A DNA stretch of 64,000 nucleotides from Desulfobacter curvatus DSM 3379 (GCF_000373985.1 NZ_KB893001.1:7556-71555), one strand, 5' to 3'. Positions 50,887 through 62,300 are shown, counted from the stretch's first letter. Program-made: numbers and translations. Notes: generated by a model from the sequence alone, not told the origin.

Positions 50887-51918
50887 TCAAATTTTTCCCA
50901 GTTGGCCGCATCCGGCACTGACGGACCTGCCCTTGCTCCATCTTTTGATCACAAACACCCCTTTATCGGTGAGTGTCCGGGCAAAGTCATGCATCTGTTC
51001 ATCGCTGGGGCTTTGATGGTCAAAACCGGCTACGGGGTTGTAGGGAATAAGATTCAAACGCACGGGCAACGGATGGATAAACCGGGCCAGTGCCCGGGCA
51101 TGTTCCATTGAGTCGTTCACCCCTTTGATCAGGATATATTCAAAAAGAAAGACGCCCCTTGGGGGCAAAGGATACGCCTCAAGGCTTTTTTTCAGCTTAG
51201 CCAACGGCCAGTGGCGGTTCACCGGCATCAGGGCGGACCGGGTGGCATCGTCCGGCCCGTTTATGGAAATTGCCAGGCGGATATTGGGCAGATTCATCTG
51301 TGCCAGACGCTCAATCCCCGGCACCACACCGCAGGTGGAGATGGTCATGTGGCGCAGGGCGATATCGCATCCTTTCTGGCTGTTGAGCACGTTGACAGCG
51401 GTCATAACCGCATCAAAATTGTCAAAAGGCTCTCCCATGCCCATAAATACAATATTTTTTATATCATGACCCAGTGTATGCCGGGCATTAAACACCTGGC
51501 CCACAATTTCAGATGTTGACAGACTGCGCTTAAATCCCATGCGGGCGGTCTGGCAGAATTTGCACCCCATTTTGCACCCCACCTGGCTTGAGACGCAAAG
51601 GGTATTGTGCCGGGTCATGGGGATGATTACGGATTCAATTTTCAGACCGTCAGTAAGCCGGGTGATGAACTTGACCAGTTCATCTTCCTTGAATGTCTCT
51701 TCCACCTTGCCGGATACCGGCGCAAGCGTTTTTTCAAGTTCAGTCCAAAATTTTAAAGAGTTTTTGAATCCCGGGGCATTGCCGATATCTTTCCCGCCGT
51801 TTTTAAACACTTCCCGGTACAGGGCTTCGGCATGAAACAGCCCCTTGCCGTAATCATTTCGCAGTATCCGGGTCAACTGATCCAGGGGCAGGCCAAAAAT
51901 ATCAATCATACGTTTCAT
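50887..51918 (-). CDS. rlmN: dual-specificity 23S rRNA m2A2503/tRNA m2A37 methyltransferase RlmN
   Basis: A 343-residue radical SAM methyltransferase. The cluster motif is CKMGCKFC (CX3CX2C, about 114-121) after VSSQVG; GMGEPFDN follows, and the methyl-carrying/resolving cysteine is in VSAGCGQL (about 338). The N-terminal HEAT-like accessory helices (IFGLPLDQLTRILRNDYGKG) are present. It methylates A2503 of 23S rRNA and A37 of some tRNAs at C2. Usual length. No associated gene. The start ATG 51918 lacks a strong ribosome-binding site. Confidence 0.95.
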   Translation of the reverse strand: MKRMIDIFGLPLDQLTRILRNDYGKGLFHAEALYREVFKNGGKDIGNAPGFKNSLKFWTELEKTLAPVSGKVEETFKEDELVKFITRLTDGLKIESVIIPMTRHNTLCVSSQVGCKMGCKFCQTARMGFKRSLSTSEIVGQVFNARHTLGHDIKNIVFMGMGEPFDNFDAVMTAVNVLNSQKGCDIALRHMTISTCGVVPGIERLAQMNLPNIRLAISINGPDDATRSALMPVNRHWPLAKLKKSLEAYPLPPRGVFLFEYILIKGVNDSMEHARALARFIHPLPVRLNLIPYNPVAGFDHQSPSDEQMHDFARTLTDKGVFVIKRWSKGRSVSAGCGQLGKI

Positions 51919-52409
51919 GGCGAATATATATCACAGGCCCGAAAATTTGCCTATGACTGTCATTCAATATGAATCAGGCTCAAACTCAGCGAGAATTTGA
52001 AATGATACCTCTGCAATACTTCTGTTATTGAATGCTGTTTTGAAATGGGCTTGGGTGAGGGTAAATACCATCATTGTGGTCTAGTAAAAAAATTGAATTG
52101 GCAGGAATCGTGGACTGGGAAATAAATGTTTATTGGTCGCCTTTCAAAACCAACTAAAATTTAGCAAGAATCTGGCCTAAAAATAAAATTGATGAGTCAA
52201 CGAAAAAATTTGGTTATATTGGGTGAAAATGAGCTATGTTTTCATGAGGCCTATGGATTGAAATTGTGGATTTCCCAAAACCATAAGTTTCTGTTCAAAT
52301 GCCCCGCTGATCCAGAGTGATCAACGGCGTACAGATGCCAACCGCTATCGATAAGCCCTGGTGGAATGCGGTATTCAATTCAAGCGACACAAACATAACT
52401 TAAGCAATG
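51919..52409. other. AT-rich intergenic region without recognisable gene
   Basis: A 491-bp stretch separates rlmN from the TPS operon. I see no long ORF, no strong hairpin and no RNA gene. A short open stretch on the plus strand near 52320-52400 (KPWWNAVFNSS) looks like coding remnant but is not assignable. It may mark the junction of an acquired block. Confidence 0.4.
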
Positions 52410-53336
52410 TTAGAGGTTGCCTTCCAATCTAAGGCGCAGCAGTTCGGCTGGATAGAACTCGGGCGCAATGTTTGCAACCCGTTGATAGGCCTCCAGTGAC
52501 CATAAAACCTGATCCTGCTTGATTAGCCAGGCGGCATAAACTGTCTCACGTAGCTGGATCTCAGAATTGCTCTTTGCTTCACTAAAGGCCTGATTGGGTA
52601 GTTTCGGAAGTTTGCTGAAAGGAACAGCCTGAATGTGCCGGATCAGATGCTGGCCACTATTGTCCTCAATCTCCAGTACATAGTCAACCGTCTCCAAAGC
52701 CAGTCCTTTCAAGTGCACATGCGCCTCTTGCAGGTCGCCAATCTCTGCCAGGGGCTTTCTTGTTCGTTCGGCACGGATGCGTAAGTCATAGGGAGGGCAT
52801 CCTCCTTTCCATGCCAGATGCAGGTCACGGACTCCCGCTGCCAGAAGAGCTTTGCAACGACCGACGAGGGGCATAAACAGATGCCCATCATGTCCACGGA
52901 CGGCGAGAGAAGTTAACTGGGCCTGGTGGTAATTGTTATTTGATCCTTTGAATAAAGAGCCAATCACGTCATGTAGGTATTCGGTGAAGTTACGGAGGAT
53001 AGAATGAGGCGGTTTACCTTCCAATGGGTATGGACCGTCTTTGAAGGTTAGCACCTTTACGCCATCTGCCAATTGGAGTGTGATCCTGATTTCTTCACTC
53101 TCTAAATCTTTGCGTTGGCGCCTTACCCATAAGACGTCCTTCTCGTACAGGGGAGTAAGCACTTCAATTTCTATTTCGTGCCTTTCTCCATGCTTTTCAC
53201 GCATTAAAAGGTAGCAGTTAGAGGGCGCGTTAAGCTTTTCTACTATTCCCACCTGTGGAGGCCCATCTGCTTCCGAGCCAGCAAAGCCAGCAGTGCTAAG
53301 CAAAAAAATTGCAACAAACAAAAAAAATCGTTTCAT
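52410..53336 (-). CDS. hypothetical secreted protein of the TPS-CHAT operon
   Basis: A 308-residue protein with a signal peptide (FFLFVAIFLLSTAGFAGSEA). It is predicted to be periplasmic. The body has beta segments (HEIEIEVLTPLYEKDVLWVRR, VRDLHLAWKGGCPPYDLRIRAER) and a C-terminal helical part (VYAAWLIKQDQVLWSLEAYQRVANIAPEFYPAELLRL) reminiscent of a TPR helix. No family recognised. It is last in the operon, 98 bp after the CHASE2 gene; the order suggests that it works with the CHAT/CHASE2 pair. Confidence 0.6.
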   Translation of the reverse strand: MKRFFLFVAIFLLSTAGFAGSEADGPPQVGIVEKLNAPSNCYLLMREKHGERHEIEIEVLTPLYEKDVLWVRRQRKDLESEEIRITLQLADGVKVLTFKDGPYPLEGKPPHSILRNFTEYLHDVIGSLFKGSNNNYHQAQLTSLAVRGHDGHLFMPLVGRCKALLAAGVRDLHLAWKGGCPPYDLRIRAERTRKPLAEIGDLQEAHVHLKGLALETVDYVLEIEDNSGQHLIRHIQAVPFSKLPKLPNQAFSEAKSNSEIQLRETVYAAWLIKQDQVLWSLEAYQRVANIAPEFYPAELLRLRLEGNL

Positions 53337-53434
53337 GAGTTCATCTCCTAATCAGTTCCCATGGTGGGCTTCAGAGGCCCAATTCAAGCTTTTTTCTCTA
53401 CCGAGGTGTCTTTTGGACCCATTAACCCGGTCAA

Positions 53435-55021
53435 TCAATTATCAAAGTTTTCTCCTTGAGGTGGCGAGTTGGCATTGCAATTGGTCCGGCGCCTCTCTCG
53501 ACCCTCATTGAAATCCGCAGCTAATTGGTGAATCTGTATGGCTGCCAGGGGCAATGCGAAATCCAGCCAAAAACCGTATCCGAACAGCCAGACGCTCACC
53601 GGCACCAGGGAAACAATAATAGTGAGGTTGGTGATGATCATGCCCCAAAAAGAGTCCCACACACTGAAGACGATGGTTAGTAATACGATCAAAAGTATTT
53701 CTTTTATAAAGATTATTATAAAAAAGTACGGTAAGTGTGTTTTTTGCTGCAACAGGGAGTTTAGAGAATTAATAAGGATCAACACTCCCGGCATCTCGCC
53801 CAAGGGCGAAGGGTAAATATCTCGGCCGTCACGGAAACTTCCGCCAATGAAAACCACACGCCCTTGAAGATCGGCTAGCCTTTGTTTGTTGCGCATTTGG
53901 AGGGCAGAAATCCGCGTAAGCAGAAGCCGCTTCTGATCTTCGGTTGTTCTCACAGTCGGAATCGTCATACCGGAGGAACCTTCTGCTTGCCATGGGATGG
54001 AATAGAGGAATCGTCGTCCTAACCGCTCCCAGGAAAGGCTTAACGTCTGCTTCTTTCTGGTCAACTTCATTCCCTGCCGGTTCCACAGGGTAACGGTGCA
54101 GGGCTTCTCATCGTTACTAACCGGTTGCCCAGCCATCGTGTTATGGCCTTTAAGAGCCAGTGAATTGAGACAGCGTTGAAGTTTACCCATTTCTTCTTCA
54201 CCGCTCGTCAGCAGGGTGGCCGCCAGCAATTGAATCGACGGCAGGGATGTAGGCACGGCATCGACCTTCTTGTTGGGCCATATGGGTTCCCACATCCGCC
54301 AGCGGCGAATACTCTGATCCCAATCCTTGTCAAACAGGGGCGAAGCCCAGAAAATATGGTCAGATTTCTCCACCAGGTCGTCCAGATTTGAGAGCCGTTT
54401 TTCCAAAAGCGCCTCTTTAGATGGGCGCAAAGATGCCACCAAAATAAGTGGGGGGGGGCACCCTTCGGAGAAAGGGCGCTCGCATTGGCATTTGTCTCCA
54501 TACTTTTTTTTCAATACATCTTTGATCGGATTTTCGAGCGTTTCATCGCCACTGCGCTGGGCGAGATCGACATCCACGACAACCATCTTGGGTCTGCTCT
54601 CAACGGCGAACTCTATAAGTTTAGCAAGCTTTTCACGAGGCACATACAATGGTTCTTTCCAGTCTCGATAGGTCTCGTCGTCAATGTCGATCCACCCGAA
54701 AGGAAAAGTCGGCTCATTGGATACAGTACATTTCCGCATGCGCATGACCCAGTCCATGGCGGCGTCCTCGCTTTCCCTTAGGACGGGTGCGTTGTGGAAT
54801 ATTTGCAATAAAAACAGAATGCCAAGGCCAATCATCAAGTTCAGGAAAAAACGGCGGCGATCCGTGGATAATCTGCTCCACCATTGGCTAATTTCGCGAG
54901 GGTGCTTGAAGCAGCCGCCGAGGTCTCGAAATTCTTGCAAAGTTGGAATTATTTGGCGCACTTTACTGACGATATGGCGCAATGATACTTTGGACAGCAA
55001 CCGTTTTACCAACTTCTCCAT
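53435..55021 (-). CDS. CHASE2-domain membrane protein without catalytic output
   Basis: A 528-residue protein. A long cytoplasmic N terminus (1-60) precedes a helix (about 60-77, FFLNLMIGLGILFLLQIF). A CHASE2 sensory domain follows (about 90-420: DWVMRMR, FGWIDIDDETYRDW, KMVVVDVDLAQRSGD, RVVFIGGSFRDGRDIYPSPLGEMPGVLILINSLNSLL), then three helices (about 425-495). In most CHASE2 proteins the C terminus is a cyclase or kinase; here only about 30 hydrophilic residues remain. It may therefore transmit signals to a partner, plausibly the TPR-CHAT protein next to it. AGGAGG precedes the ATG. Confidence 0.8.
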   Translation of the reverse strand: MEKLVKRLLSKVSLRHIVSKVRQIIPTLQEFRDLGGCFKHPREISQWWSRLSTDRRRFFLNLMIGLGILFLLQIFHNAPVLRESEDAAMDWVMRMRKCTVSNEPTFPFGWIDIDDETYRDWKEPLYVPREKLAKLIEFAVESRPKMVVVDVDLAQRSGDETLENPIKDVLKKKYGDKCQCERPFSEGCPPPLILVASLRPSKEALLEKRLSNLDDLVEKSDHIFWASPLFDKDWDQSIRRWRMWEPIWPNKKVDAVPTSLPSIQLLAATLLTSGEEEMGKLQRCLNSLALKGHNTMAGQPVSNDEKPCTVTLWNRQGMKLTRKKQTLSLSWERLGRRFLYSIPWQAEGSSGMTIPTVRTTEDQKRLLLTRISALQMRNKQRLADLQGRVVFIGGSFRDGRDIYPSPLGEMPGVLILINSLNSLLQQKTHLPYFFIIIFIKEILLIVLLTIVFSVWDSFWGMIITNLTIIVSLVPVSVWLFGYGFWLDFALPLAAIQIHQLAADFNEGRERRRTNCNANSPPQGENFDN

Positions 55022-55220
55022 TTCCCGTCATTCCTCCTGTTTCATTAGAACATTGTATCCGATCTCCGGCCTGACTCGGCACCGATCACAATTTCAAAGC
55101 ATGCTCCGGATCTTGAAAACCTATGTGGCACATCTTCTATGAATACCTGCTCGCCAAAACCCATGTTTTTTTTGCATGGCAAACACCGGCCCAACCTTAT
55201 ATCCCTAATCCTTCTCCGGT

Positions 55221-57593
55221 TCACAGCCAACTCCCAATAAGAATAAAAGGTGCCCAAAAGGTTGGATGTGCAAATTCATCGCTTTTGAGGAGCTCCAATT
55301 GAGCTTGCTGCAGAGCTTTGGCCTTGGTCTCCCCGGGATTTCTGAGTTGTGCATAGAAGGCGGGCAGCAACTTCCTGGTGGCTTGGTCGGATACCGGCCA
55401 TAGCGAACCGAGCGCACTACGGGCGCCGGATTTCACTGCCACCCCACTAAGCCCCAAAGGCGTACGGTCATCGCCTTCCGCAGTCTGACATGCGCTCAGC
55501 ACCAGCAGTTCTACAGGGTTTGCGGCAAGTTTCTTAGGCGTCAACAGCCCCGCCAGGCCATTAATACCTAGCTTGTCGTCGTAGGTGAGAATGAAGCTGT
55601 CTTCGGCTGATCTACCGAAAAAACCGTGAGAAGCGATATGCACCACTTGGTAAGGGTGATTTTCCACCTCACCAACAAAGCGTTTGAGCTGAAACTCATC
55701 GTCCATCAGCACGTTTGCCTTTAACTGCTGAGACAGCTGAGCGATTTCCTGCTTCACACCCGGCAGTTCCAGCCTATCTGCTACCTCGTCTGGAGAAATT
55801 TCACGTTCGCGCAGCTTAGGCGGTGTCTGTAGATCGGAAACCATCATCGGCAAGCCTCGCCATTGGTACTCGTTCCGCTGAGGCATGCTGTGGACAAGGC
55901 TTTGCTTCATTGCTTCAGGCAGCTTGCCTATGGCCGGACCGGGACGGCTCAGTCCGGCGAGCAGACAATGCATGCTTTCCCACTGGGATGGCAAAGGGTC
56001 AAGCAAGGTAAGGGCGGGGGCTGTGGCAACGGCATAGCGTTCGACCAGGTACTGCTTACTGTCAGTGAGCGCGGCAACCGGCAGCAACCGCAGCGGGCCG
56101 TCGGGAACAAACACCAGGGTGTCCACCGCATGTTTTTCAAGCAGAGGAATTACAGGCTGGATCAGCCACTGGTAGATTTGTTGAGCCTCAAATTCAAAGG
56201 ACAGCCCATTGCGTAGCCGATGAGACAGGTTCATGGTCACGTCCGCTAACCTGTCACGATCAACCTCGCTGACATTACGGTACAGATGGCGACCAATACT
56301 GACCAGAAGCTCAAGCCGGTTTGGGAGAGTGATAGGGTAAAGTACGGCTATGTTGGGCGCAAGCGCTTCAATGTCCCTGGTTTTAGCCGCAATGCACGGA
56401 TCACGAAAATAATCCCGCAACTCGGACACCTTAATCTTCTCCACCGTTTCCCGGGCCTCGCGAAGCAGTGCCTGTTCCTTCTCTGCATCGCTCTCCTTGG
56501 CAACCTGTTGCAAAAGGAGATCGACCAAGTCAAAATAAATCGGAGCCAGGATCTCTGCAAAGAAAGAGGCGTGTCCATTTTGGCCGTCAAATAAAATGTC
56601 TTGACGGATGCTCTGAAAATAAAAAATTGCGCGGCGATAGGCATCAATCGCCTCAATGGAAGCACCTTGGGACTGCATCAGCCGCCCCAACTGTCCCTCC
56701 CAGCGCAACAACAGATCCTGGGCAGCCAAGCCCTGGGCGACCTGAATCGCCTTTTCTGTGAGCGCGCGAGCCCTCACGAAATGCCCCTGATTTTCGTACA
56801 AAACGGCCAGATACCCGGCAGTGAGAGACTTTAGCCGAAGGTCACCAAGACCCTCAGCCATGTTCGAGGACTCATGCAGGACCTGATAATAGGGCTCCGG
56901 GTTGTCCGGCTTGATCGCCAAGGCAATCCCGAGTAACAACTCCGCTCGCTCATGGGGTGAGGCCACCCTGGACGCTGCCTCTCTCGCCGCCCGCAATTCG
57001 GCCAACGCTTCCTCGCCGGAGAGCAACAGAGACCGATTGCGGCGCGTGGCCACCACCAACCCCTGGTCGCCAGCTTGCTGAGCCAACGCCAAGGCCTGTT
57101 CATAATATCCCATGGCCTCATCTATTCTTCCCTGGCTGGATAGAACGCTGCCCAGGTTGTTGGCGCTGGCCGACGCCAACGCTGGAAGATCCAGCCTTAT
57201 AGCCTGCTCAAGACTGGCATGCAATAGTCGCTCTGCTGCAATGAAGTCATGCATCAGGAAATAGACATAACCCAAGGCTTGGGTCGCAACGGCTTCCATT
57301 GGTGCGTTACCGCTCTGCTTGGCTGCGGCCTGGGCCTCACTGAGGTCGGCTCGAGCCTGCCGGTACTGTCCCGACGCACGACAGGCCTCCCCTCGACGAA
57401 CCAAGGCTTCAAGACGCTGGGGATTGTCGGACTGAATAATCAGCTTGTTCCAATGCATGATGGCTGCAGAGTAATCTCCCTGCATCGCGGCCACCTTACC
57501 ATCTTCCAAAGCTCCACCCAGAGCCAGCTGCAATCTGAAACCGGTTAAAAAAATGAATCCGAAGAGCACGGTACGCCATATCCAGATCCGCAT
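55221..57593 (-). CDS. TPR-CHAT protease (exported)
   Basis: A 790-residue protein. Signal-peptide-like helix (IWRTVLFGFIFLTGFRLQLALGG), tetratricopeptide repeats (about 30-330: GDYSAAIMHWNKLI, ALGYVYFLMHDFIAAERLLHASLEQA, NNLGSVLSSQGRIDEAMGYYEQALA), a helical linker and a C-terminal CHAT domain with His656 (HIASHGFF) and Cys702 (LSACQTAEGDD). The start ATG 57593 has GAGGAG eight bases upstream; a GTG at 57608 is an unlikely alternative. It is an active-looking clan CD protease, here secreted to the periplasm, adjacent to a two-partner secretion system, a combination recurrent in cyanobacteria and proteobacteria. Its substrate may be the TpsA protein. Confidence 0.88.
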   Translation of the reverse strand: MRIWIWRTVLFGFIFLTGFRLQLALGGALEDGKVAAMQGDYSAAIMHWNKLIIQSDNPQRLEALVRRGEACRASGQYRQARADLSEAQAAAKQSGNAPMEAVATQALGYVYFLMHDFIAAERLLHASLEQAIRLDLPALASASANNLGSVLSSQGRIDEAMGYYEQALALAQQAGDQGLVVATRRNRSLLLSGEEALAELRAAREAASRVASPHERAELLLGIALAIKPDNPEPYYQVLHESSNMAEGLGDLRLKSLTAGYLAVLYENQGHFVRARALTEKAIQVAQGLAAQDLLLRWEGQLGRLMQSQGASIEAIDAYRRAIFYFQSIRQDILFDGQNGHASFFAEILAPIYFDLVDLLLQQVAKESDAEKEQALLREARETVEKIKVSELRDYFRDPCIAAKTRDIEALAPNIAVLYPITLPNRLELLVSIGRHLYRNVSEVDRDRLADVTMNLSHRLRNGLSFEFEAQQIYQWLIQPVIPLLEKHAVDTLVFVPDGPLRLLPVAALTDSKQYLVERYAVATAPALTLLDPLPSQWESMHCLLAGLSRPGPAIGKLPEAMKQSLVHSMPQRNEYQWRGLPMMVSDLQTPPKLREREISPDEVADRLELPGVKQEIAQLSQQLKANVLMDDEFQLKRFVGEVENHPYQVVHIASHGFFGRSAEDSFILTYDDKLGINGLAGLLTPKKLAANPVELLVLSACQTAEGDDRTPLGLSGVAVKSGARSALGSLWPVSDQATRKLLPAFYAQLRNPGETKAKALQQAQLELLKSDEFAHPTFWAPFILIGSWL

Positions 57594-57604
57594 TGGTACG
57601 CTCC

Positions 57605-59317
57605 TCACAAACTGAAAATTAAACGAAAATGGATGCCGTCATCCTGGAGATCGTGGTGTTCCTTCGATTCCGCCTTCTCAAGATCGTGGGCCAAGTAAAG
57701 CTCGGCGTCGACTCGACGGAAGTATGTCCACAGGAAACCAAGGCCAACAGAGTGCAGACGGTCCCGGCCCATACTCTCGCCTTTATTCCAAGCGCTGCCG
57801 AAATCCATGAACATCGCGATCTGCAGCAGATTTTCCGCAGAGTCCTTCTTTTCTTCCCCTCGCCACAACGGATAGCGCCACTCCGCGGAGACGGCAAAGC
57901 CGTTATCCCTTACCAACTCATTCTCACGATACCCCCGGACCGTATTGGCACCCCCCACAGCAAAACGCTCCAGGTCCAACAGGTGATCGTTGGCAAGTTG
58001 TACGTCAGCCCGGAGAAGCAACTGGGAGCCCGCCTCCCCGAAACGTCGGGCGTAACGCGCCTGGCCCAGCCAGGCAAAGTACTGGCTGTCGGGGCGATTA
58101 TTGTCGTGCATGGTGGCGTCAAAGGCGTCGAGTCCGAAACTGAAGGTGGACCGCAGGGCAAAAGCCTGTTGAGTGTTACGATCTACCAGTTCCTGGCTCA
58201 ATCGCAACGCTGTGACTCGGCTCTCGCCGTTGTCATCGGCCCCAGCCGAAAAAGGAAAAGGCTCGCCCAATAGAAAAGTTTGATTCTCTCGCCTGGCCAG
58301 AGCGACGCCCAGCGTCAGCGTGCGGCCCAAGGTACGGAACACGGGATAAAGCAGTCCCAATTCCATACCCCAAGTCTCGCTTTCAATGTCCAGATCATTC
58401 AGAGGTTCTTCGACCACAGAGTTGTTACTCTGGTCGAACCGCAGGAAGATTCGACTGTCGCGGGCAGATACAGGGATGGAGTAACCCACGGAAACTTCGT
58501 CAGCACCATCACTGACGCCCGCTGAAAAATCCAGTTCATCGCCGAAGCCGCTGGGGTTGCGCAGCACACCAGCCGCATAAACCCGCTCCGCGCCTGTACT
58601 GGGAGGGCGGTGATTGTCTATCCCGAGACTCAGTTCATAGGGTTGGGAACGGGTCACCTGAAGATTCAGGTTGGCACTGCCAGGCTCGGTTCCGGGTAAA
58701 AGTTCACCATTAAGCTGTTTGATCAACGGATCCTGCAACAGCAATTGAAAGCGCTCCTGTAGTGACCTGATATTGAACGGACTCTCCGGATCGGGCCAAA
58801 TGCGATTCCGTACGTAAGCGGGACGCAAGCGCTCCGTACCATTTACCCGCACCTCATCAAGTTGCCCTTCCAGAACCTGATAGATAACGATTCCATCGGT
58901 CACGATCTGATCTGGCTTCAGAATAACTCCTGAGTTGATGTACCCTTGATCAACATAATACTTGGTCAAGCGATAGCGAAGTTCTTCCAGAAGAGTCAAG
59001 GTAGCTTTCTTTCCCACGAAGTCCTTGGCTATGGTTGCGAGTTCTTGGTCCGAGAACACCGTATTGCCGTCGAAAGCCACTTTCCGAAGCTCAAAGCTCG
59101 GGCCGCCCGGGGCCACGGACGGCTGTTCGCCTTCTGATACGGGCGGCTTAATGGCACCGGAGTCGGATTCTTCAGGAAGAAACTCGGGCAAATCAGGGTG
59201 CCTCGCGCTGGGCCGTTCCGACAGGTCACTACCAGGCGAGATCACTTCCGCGGCCTGAACAAAGGGACAGAAGGCCAGCAGAACGCCAATCAGGCCGAAG
59301 AGAACCACAGCTTTCAT
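57605..59317 (-). CDS. TpsB outer-membrane transporter (ShlB/FhaC/HecB family)
   Basis: A 570-residue two-partner-secretion translocator. Signal peptide VVLFGLIGVLLAFCPFVQA, then two POTRA-like domains (about 75-150 and 155-235; FELRKVAFDGNTVFSDQELATIA, then VYQVLEGQLDEVRVNG) and a 16-stranded barrel with the terminal NPSGFGDELDFSAGVSDG-like strands and the C-terminal aromatic-rich end. FhaC-like lid motif is not obvious. The ATG 59317 starts one base after the TpsA stop (TGAGATG), with AGAGGA six bases upstream. It secretes TpsA. Confidence 0.9.
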   Translation of the reverse strand: MKAVVLFGLIGVLLAFCPFVQAAEVISPGSDLSERPSARHPDLPEFLPEESDSGAIKPPVSEGEQPSVAPGGPSFELRKVAFDGNTVFSDQELATIAKDFVGKKATLTLLEELRYRLTKYYVDQGYINSGVILKPDQIVTDGIVIYQVLEGQLDEVRVNGTERLRPAYVRNRIWPDPESPFNIRSLQERFQLLLQDPLIKQLNGELLPGTEPGSANLNLQVTRSQPYELSLGIDNHRPPSTGAERVYAAGVLRNPSGFGDELDFSAGVSDGADEVSVGYSIPVSARDSRIFLRFDQSNNSVVEEPLNDLDIESETWGMELGLLYPVFRTLGRTLTLGVALARRENQTFLLGEPFPFSAGADDNGESRVTALRLSQELVDRNTQQAFALRSTFSFGLDAFDATMHDNNRPDSQYFAWLGQARYARRFGEAGSQLLLRADVQLANDHLLDLERFAVGGANTVRGYRENELVRDNGFAVSAEWRYPLWRGEEKKDSAENLLQIAMFMDFGSAWNKGESMGRDRLHSVGLGFLWTYFRRVDAELYLAHDLEKAESKEHHDLQDDGIHFRLIFSL

Positions 59318-59318
59318 C

Positions 59319-62300
59319 TCATTGTCCTCTCTGACCATCAGCTGGCGAGTTGGTCCCCTCACCGGCCTGCGGATAGTTCACGGGCTGCCCTGCATCTGGC
59401 TCAAGCAGCCGGTCCAGTCGTTCGCCGCCGAAGAACACTGCCGCCGGCTGTTCCGGCCCCGCCGGCAGGCCTCCTCTGCCACGCTGTATCAAAGAGCTGT
59501 TTGTTTGTCCGGTGGCCGCTACACAAGGATCACTGATCAGCCGGGAGGTATCTGCAAAATAGGTGGATAACGGGATCAGCGCTCCACCGATGTCCAACTC
59601 CGGAGAAGTAATGGCAATCGTACCGTGTGCGCCGCCTGCCGCCGCCGCCTGGATAACGTTGCGTCCGCTCCCCGGCTGAAACGTCAGGCGCTCAGTGCCT
59701 CCGACCTCTAATAAGCCATAACTCGCAACCAGCACATCCGTATCAATGAAGATATCGCCGCCTCTGGCTGTAGGTGCCGTGGTATTGCCTTGGATGAACC
59801 CGTCCTGGAGGACAAGCGCATCGGCATTTATATTGATATTGCCGCCGTCGCCGGAAAGCCCCAACACCGAGGTCGTGATCATACTATCGCGCAGAACGAT
59901 AGTTTGCCCGTCAATGGAGATGGGGCCACCGTCGGCCTCGTTGGACTCGGTGGTGATTCGGCTCTCACCTTCCAGCAGAAGCTCTCTGGCTTGAATTTCG
60001 ATGGTGCCCGCCGGGATGTTGCCGGTGCTCTCGGCGGAGATCATGGCTCCTTGTGTGAGATGGATGTCTGGAGCGGTTACTGTAATCTGCGGCGTCTGTT
60101 TTTCAGCCATATCCTCGTTTGTCAACAATGCTGCCGAAGCAACGCTGATTTGCCCTTGGTCCGCCATCTCCAGATCCTGGGCTGAGATGAGAACGGAACC
60201 TGCCTGGCCAAGGGAGCTGAATGACGCTTCACTGAAGATCCCGGAATTATTCCCATTGATTTCGAGTTTGGACGCCTTTACGGTTACCGCTCCGGCATCC
60301 CCTCCTCCAATCCCTGAACTGGTGCTGATTTGTCCGGCATCGCGAAGTTCCAGCCGCTGGGTTGCCGTCACCTGAACCTCGCCGGAAACGCCTGAAAGAA
60401 TACCTGAAAGACTGCCTATGGTTGAGCTGAAAATACCACTACCTTTACCATCAATCGAGATATCTGCACCTGTAACCGCAACCGTACCGGCGTTACCCTC
60501 CCCAAGCTCAACGCTGGAGCTGATTTCACCACCATTCCGTATCTCTAAGTGGTCCGTAACCGTCACCGATACATCACCCGCATCACCCGAAGAGCCACCG
60601 GCCTTACCCAATATTCCCGTAGAGGTGAGTTGATCCTCACCATCAATCACAAGTTCAGCAGCCTGGACATTTACCGTGCCGGCATCAGCCTGCCCGCCCT
60701 GCGTACTGCTGCTGATCTCCCCTCCGCTCAAAATTTCCAAACGATTCCTGACTGTTACCTGCACATCACCGCCAGTGGCTGAGGCATAGCGGGCATCACT
60801 ATAGATACCGGTGAAGGCAGATTGGTCTTCGCCTCCTCCATTGATTACCAGTTCGGCAGCTTCCACATGCACAGTTCCGCCATTTCCCGCATCGCCGGTG
60901 TTGCTGCTAATCTGCCCCCCATTGAAAAGCTCCACTTGTCCAGTGGCTGTTATCCGAATGTCTCCCCCTTTGCCGGAACCCAAATCAGTGTCACTCACGA
61001 TACCGGTCCGTGTTCCTCCACCATCAATCACCAGATCAGTGACCTCGATCACAATGGGCAGCGCATCTCCATCGCCTATTGTTGAGCTGTCGACCACGCC
61101 TCCGTTGAGGATCTCCAAAGTTGAAGCTGTGATCGAAATGCCACCCGCTGTCCCCGAACCATCATCCCAAATCCCGCAACTGATAAAAGAATTATCGTCA
61201 ATAAGAAAGGAACCTCCTACGTCAATTATCAGATTCCCCCCGGCGCCGGTACCCAAAGTGCTCACAGTAATGGCGCTGCTATTAAGAAGCGTGAGATCGC
61301 CCGCGTCTATCACCACCTGACCCGCCGGACCGGTGTCTCCCGTACCGGCTTCTATGTAAGAAAAGTTATCCAACAAAATGGAACCGCTTACCTCAATGCC
61401 GATATTTCCGGCCGCTCCGCTGCCATAAGTATCCGCCCAAATTTCACTGCCGTTTAAAAGACTAAGCTTATCAGAGGTTACCTGAATGTGACCCGCGGTG
61501 CCTGTGTTGCATGAACTGGAGTCGATATCAGCGTTATCCAGTAATATGGAATGATTGGCGGCAATAGTCACATTTCCACCAGCACCGCTTCCCTGAGTAA
61601 ATGTCCAAACAGATCCTTCATCCAGAATAAATAGCTCGCCAGCATCTATTGAAACGGAACCTGAGTTACCCGGACCTGCCGTGCCGGCCTGCAACTTCGC
61701 ACCCTTGTCAATTGTGACAAGAGCATCCGGCGCGTCTATCAAAATTGACCCACCATCAGCACCAACTTCGGAAAACGAAGTAGTAAAGATGCCACTCACG
61801 TTCACCTCATTGGATCCCTCAATAGTGATGGAGTCCGTTGCCTGCACTTCCACCGTTCCACCTTGGCCCATGGCCCCATATTCAATAATGGAGCTGAGTT
61901 GGCCGCCGTTGGTAAGCGTAACGTCAGCAGCATCTACCCTCACATCGCCTGCCGCACCGCTGGCCCCTGGCATGACCCGCGTTTTCAGGCGTGAACGTCC
62001 ATCCGTTGCAGTGGCCGCATCGACCTCCAGAGAATCAGCGACGACGAGGATGTCGTTGCCCCTCCCTGCTCCAAAGATCTGAGCGCGGATATCGCTGTTA
62101 ATCACTCGAACACTATCCGCCTCAAGTCGAATTTGCCCACCAGCATCCTCATTGCCCGAGTGATCCGCGGCAACCACGGAATCCGCAACCTCCACCAACC
62201 CGCCAATCAATGCGACTGATTGACTCCCTTCAGTTCCGCTTACATCTATTGTCGAAGCTCCGGTGATCGTAACCGTTCCGCTGGCGGCAGAATCCCCAGG

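Noticed and set aside
51919..52409. Possible insertion-sequence remnant on the plus strand
   Set aside because: Only a short readable stretch with no identifiable transposase motif and no inverted repeats.
55045..55257. 70-codon minus-strand ORF between CHASE2 and CHAT genes
   Set aside because: No family, overlaps the CHAT 3' end, no clear start signal.
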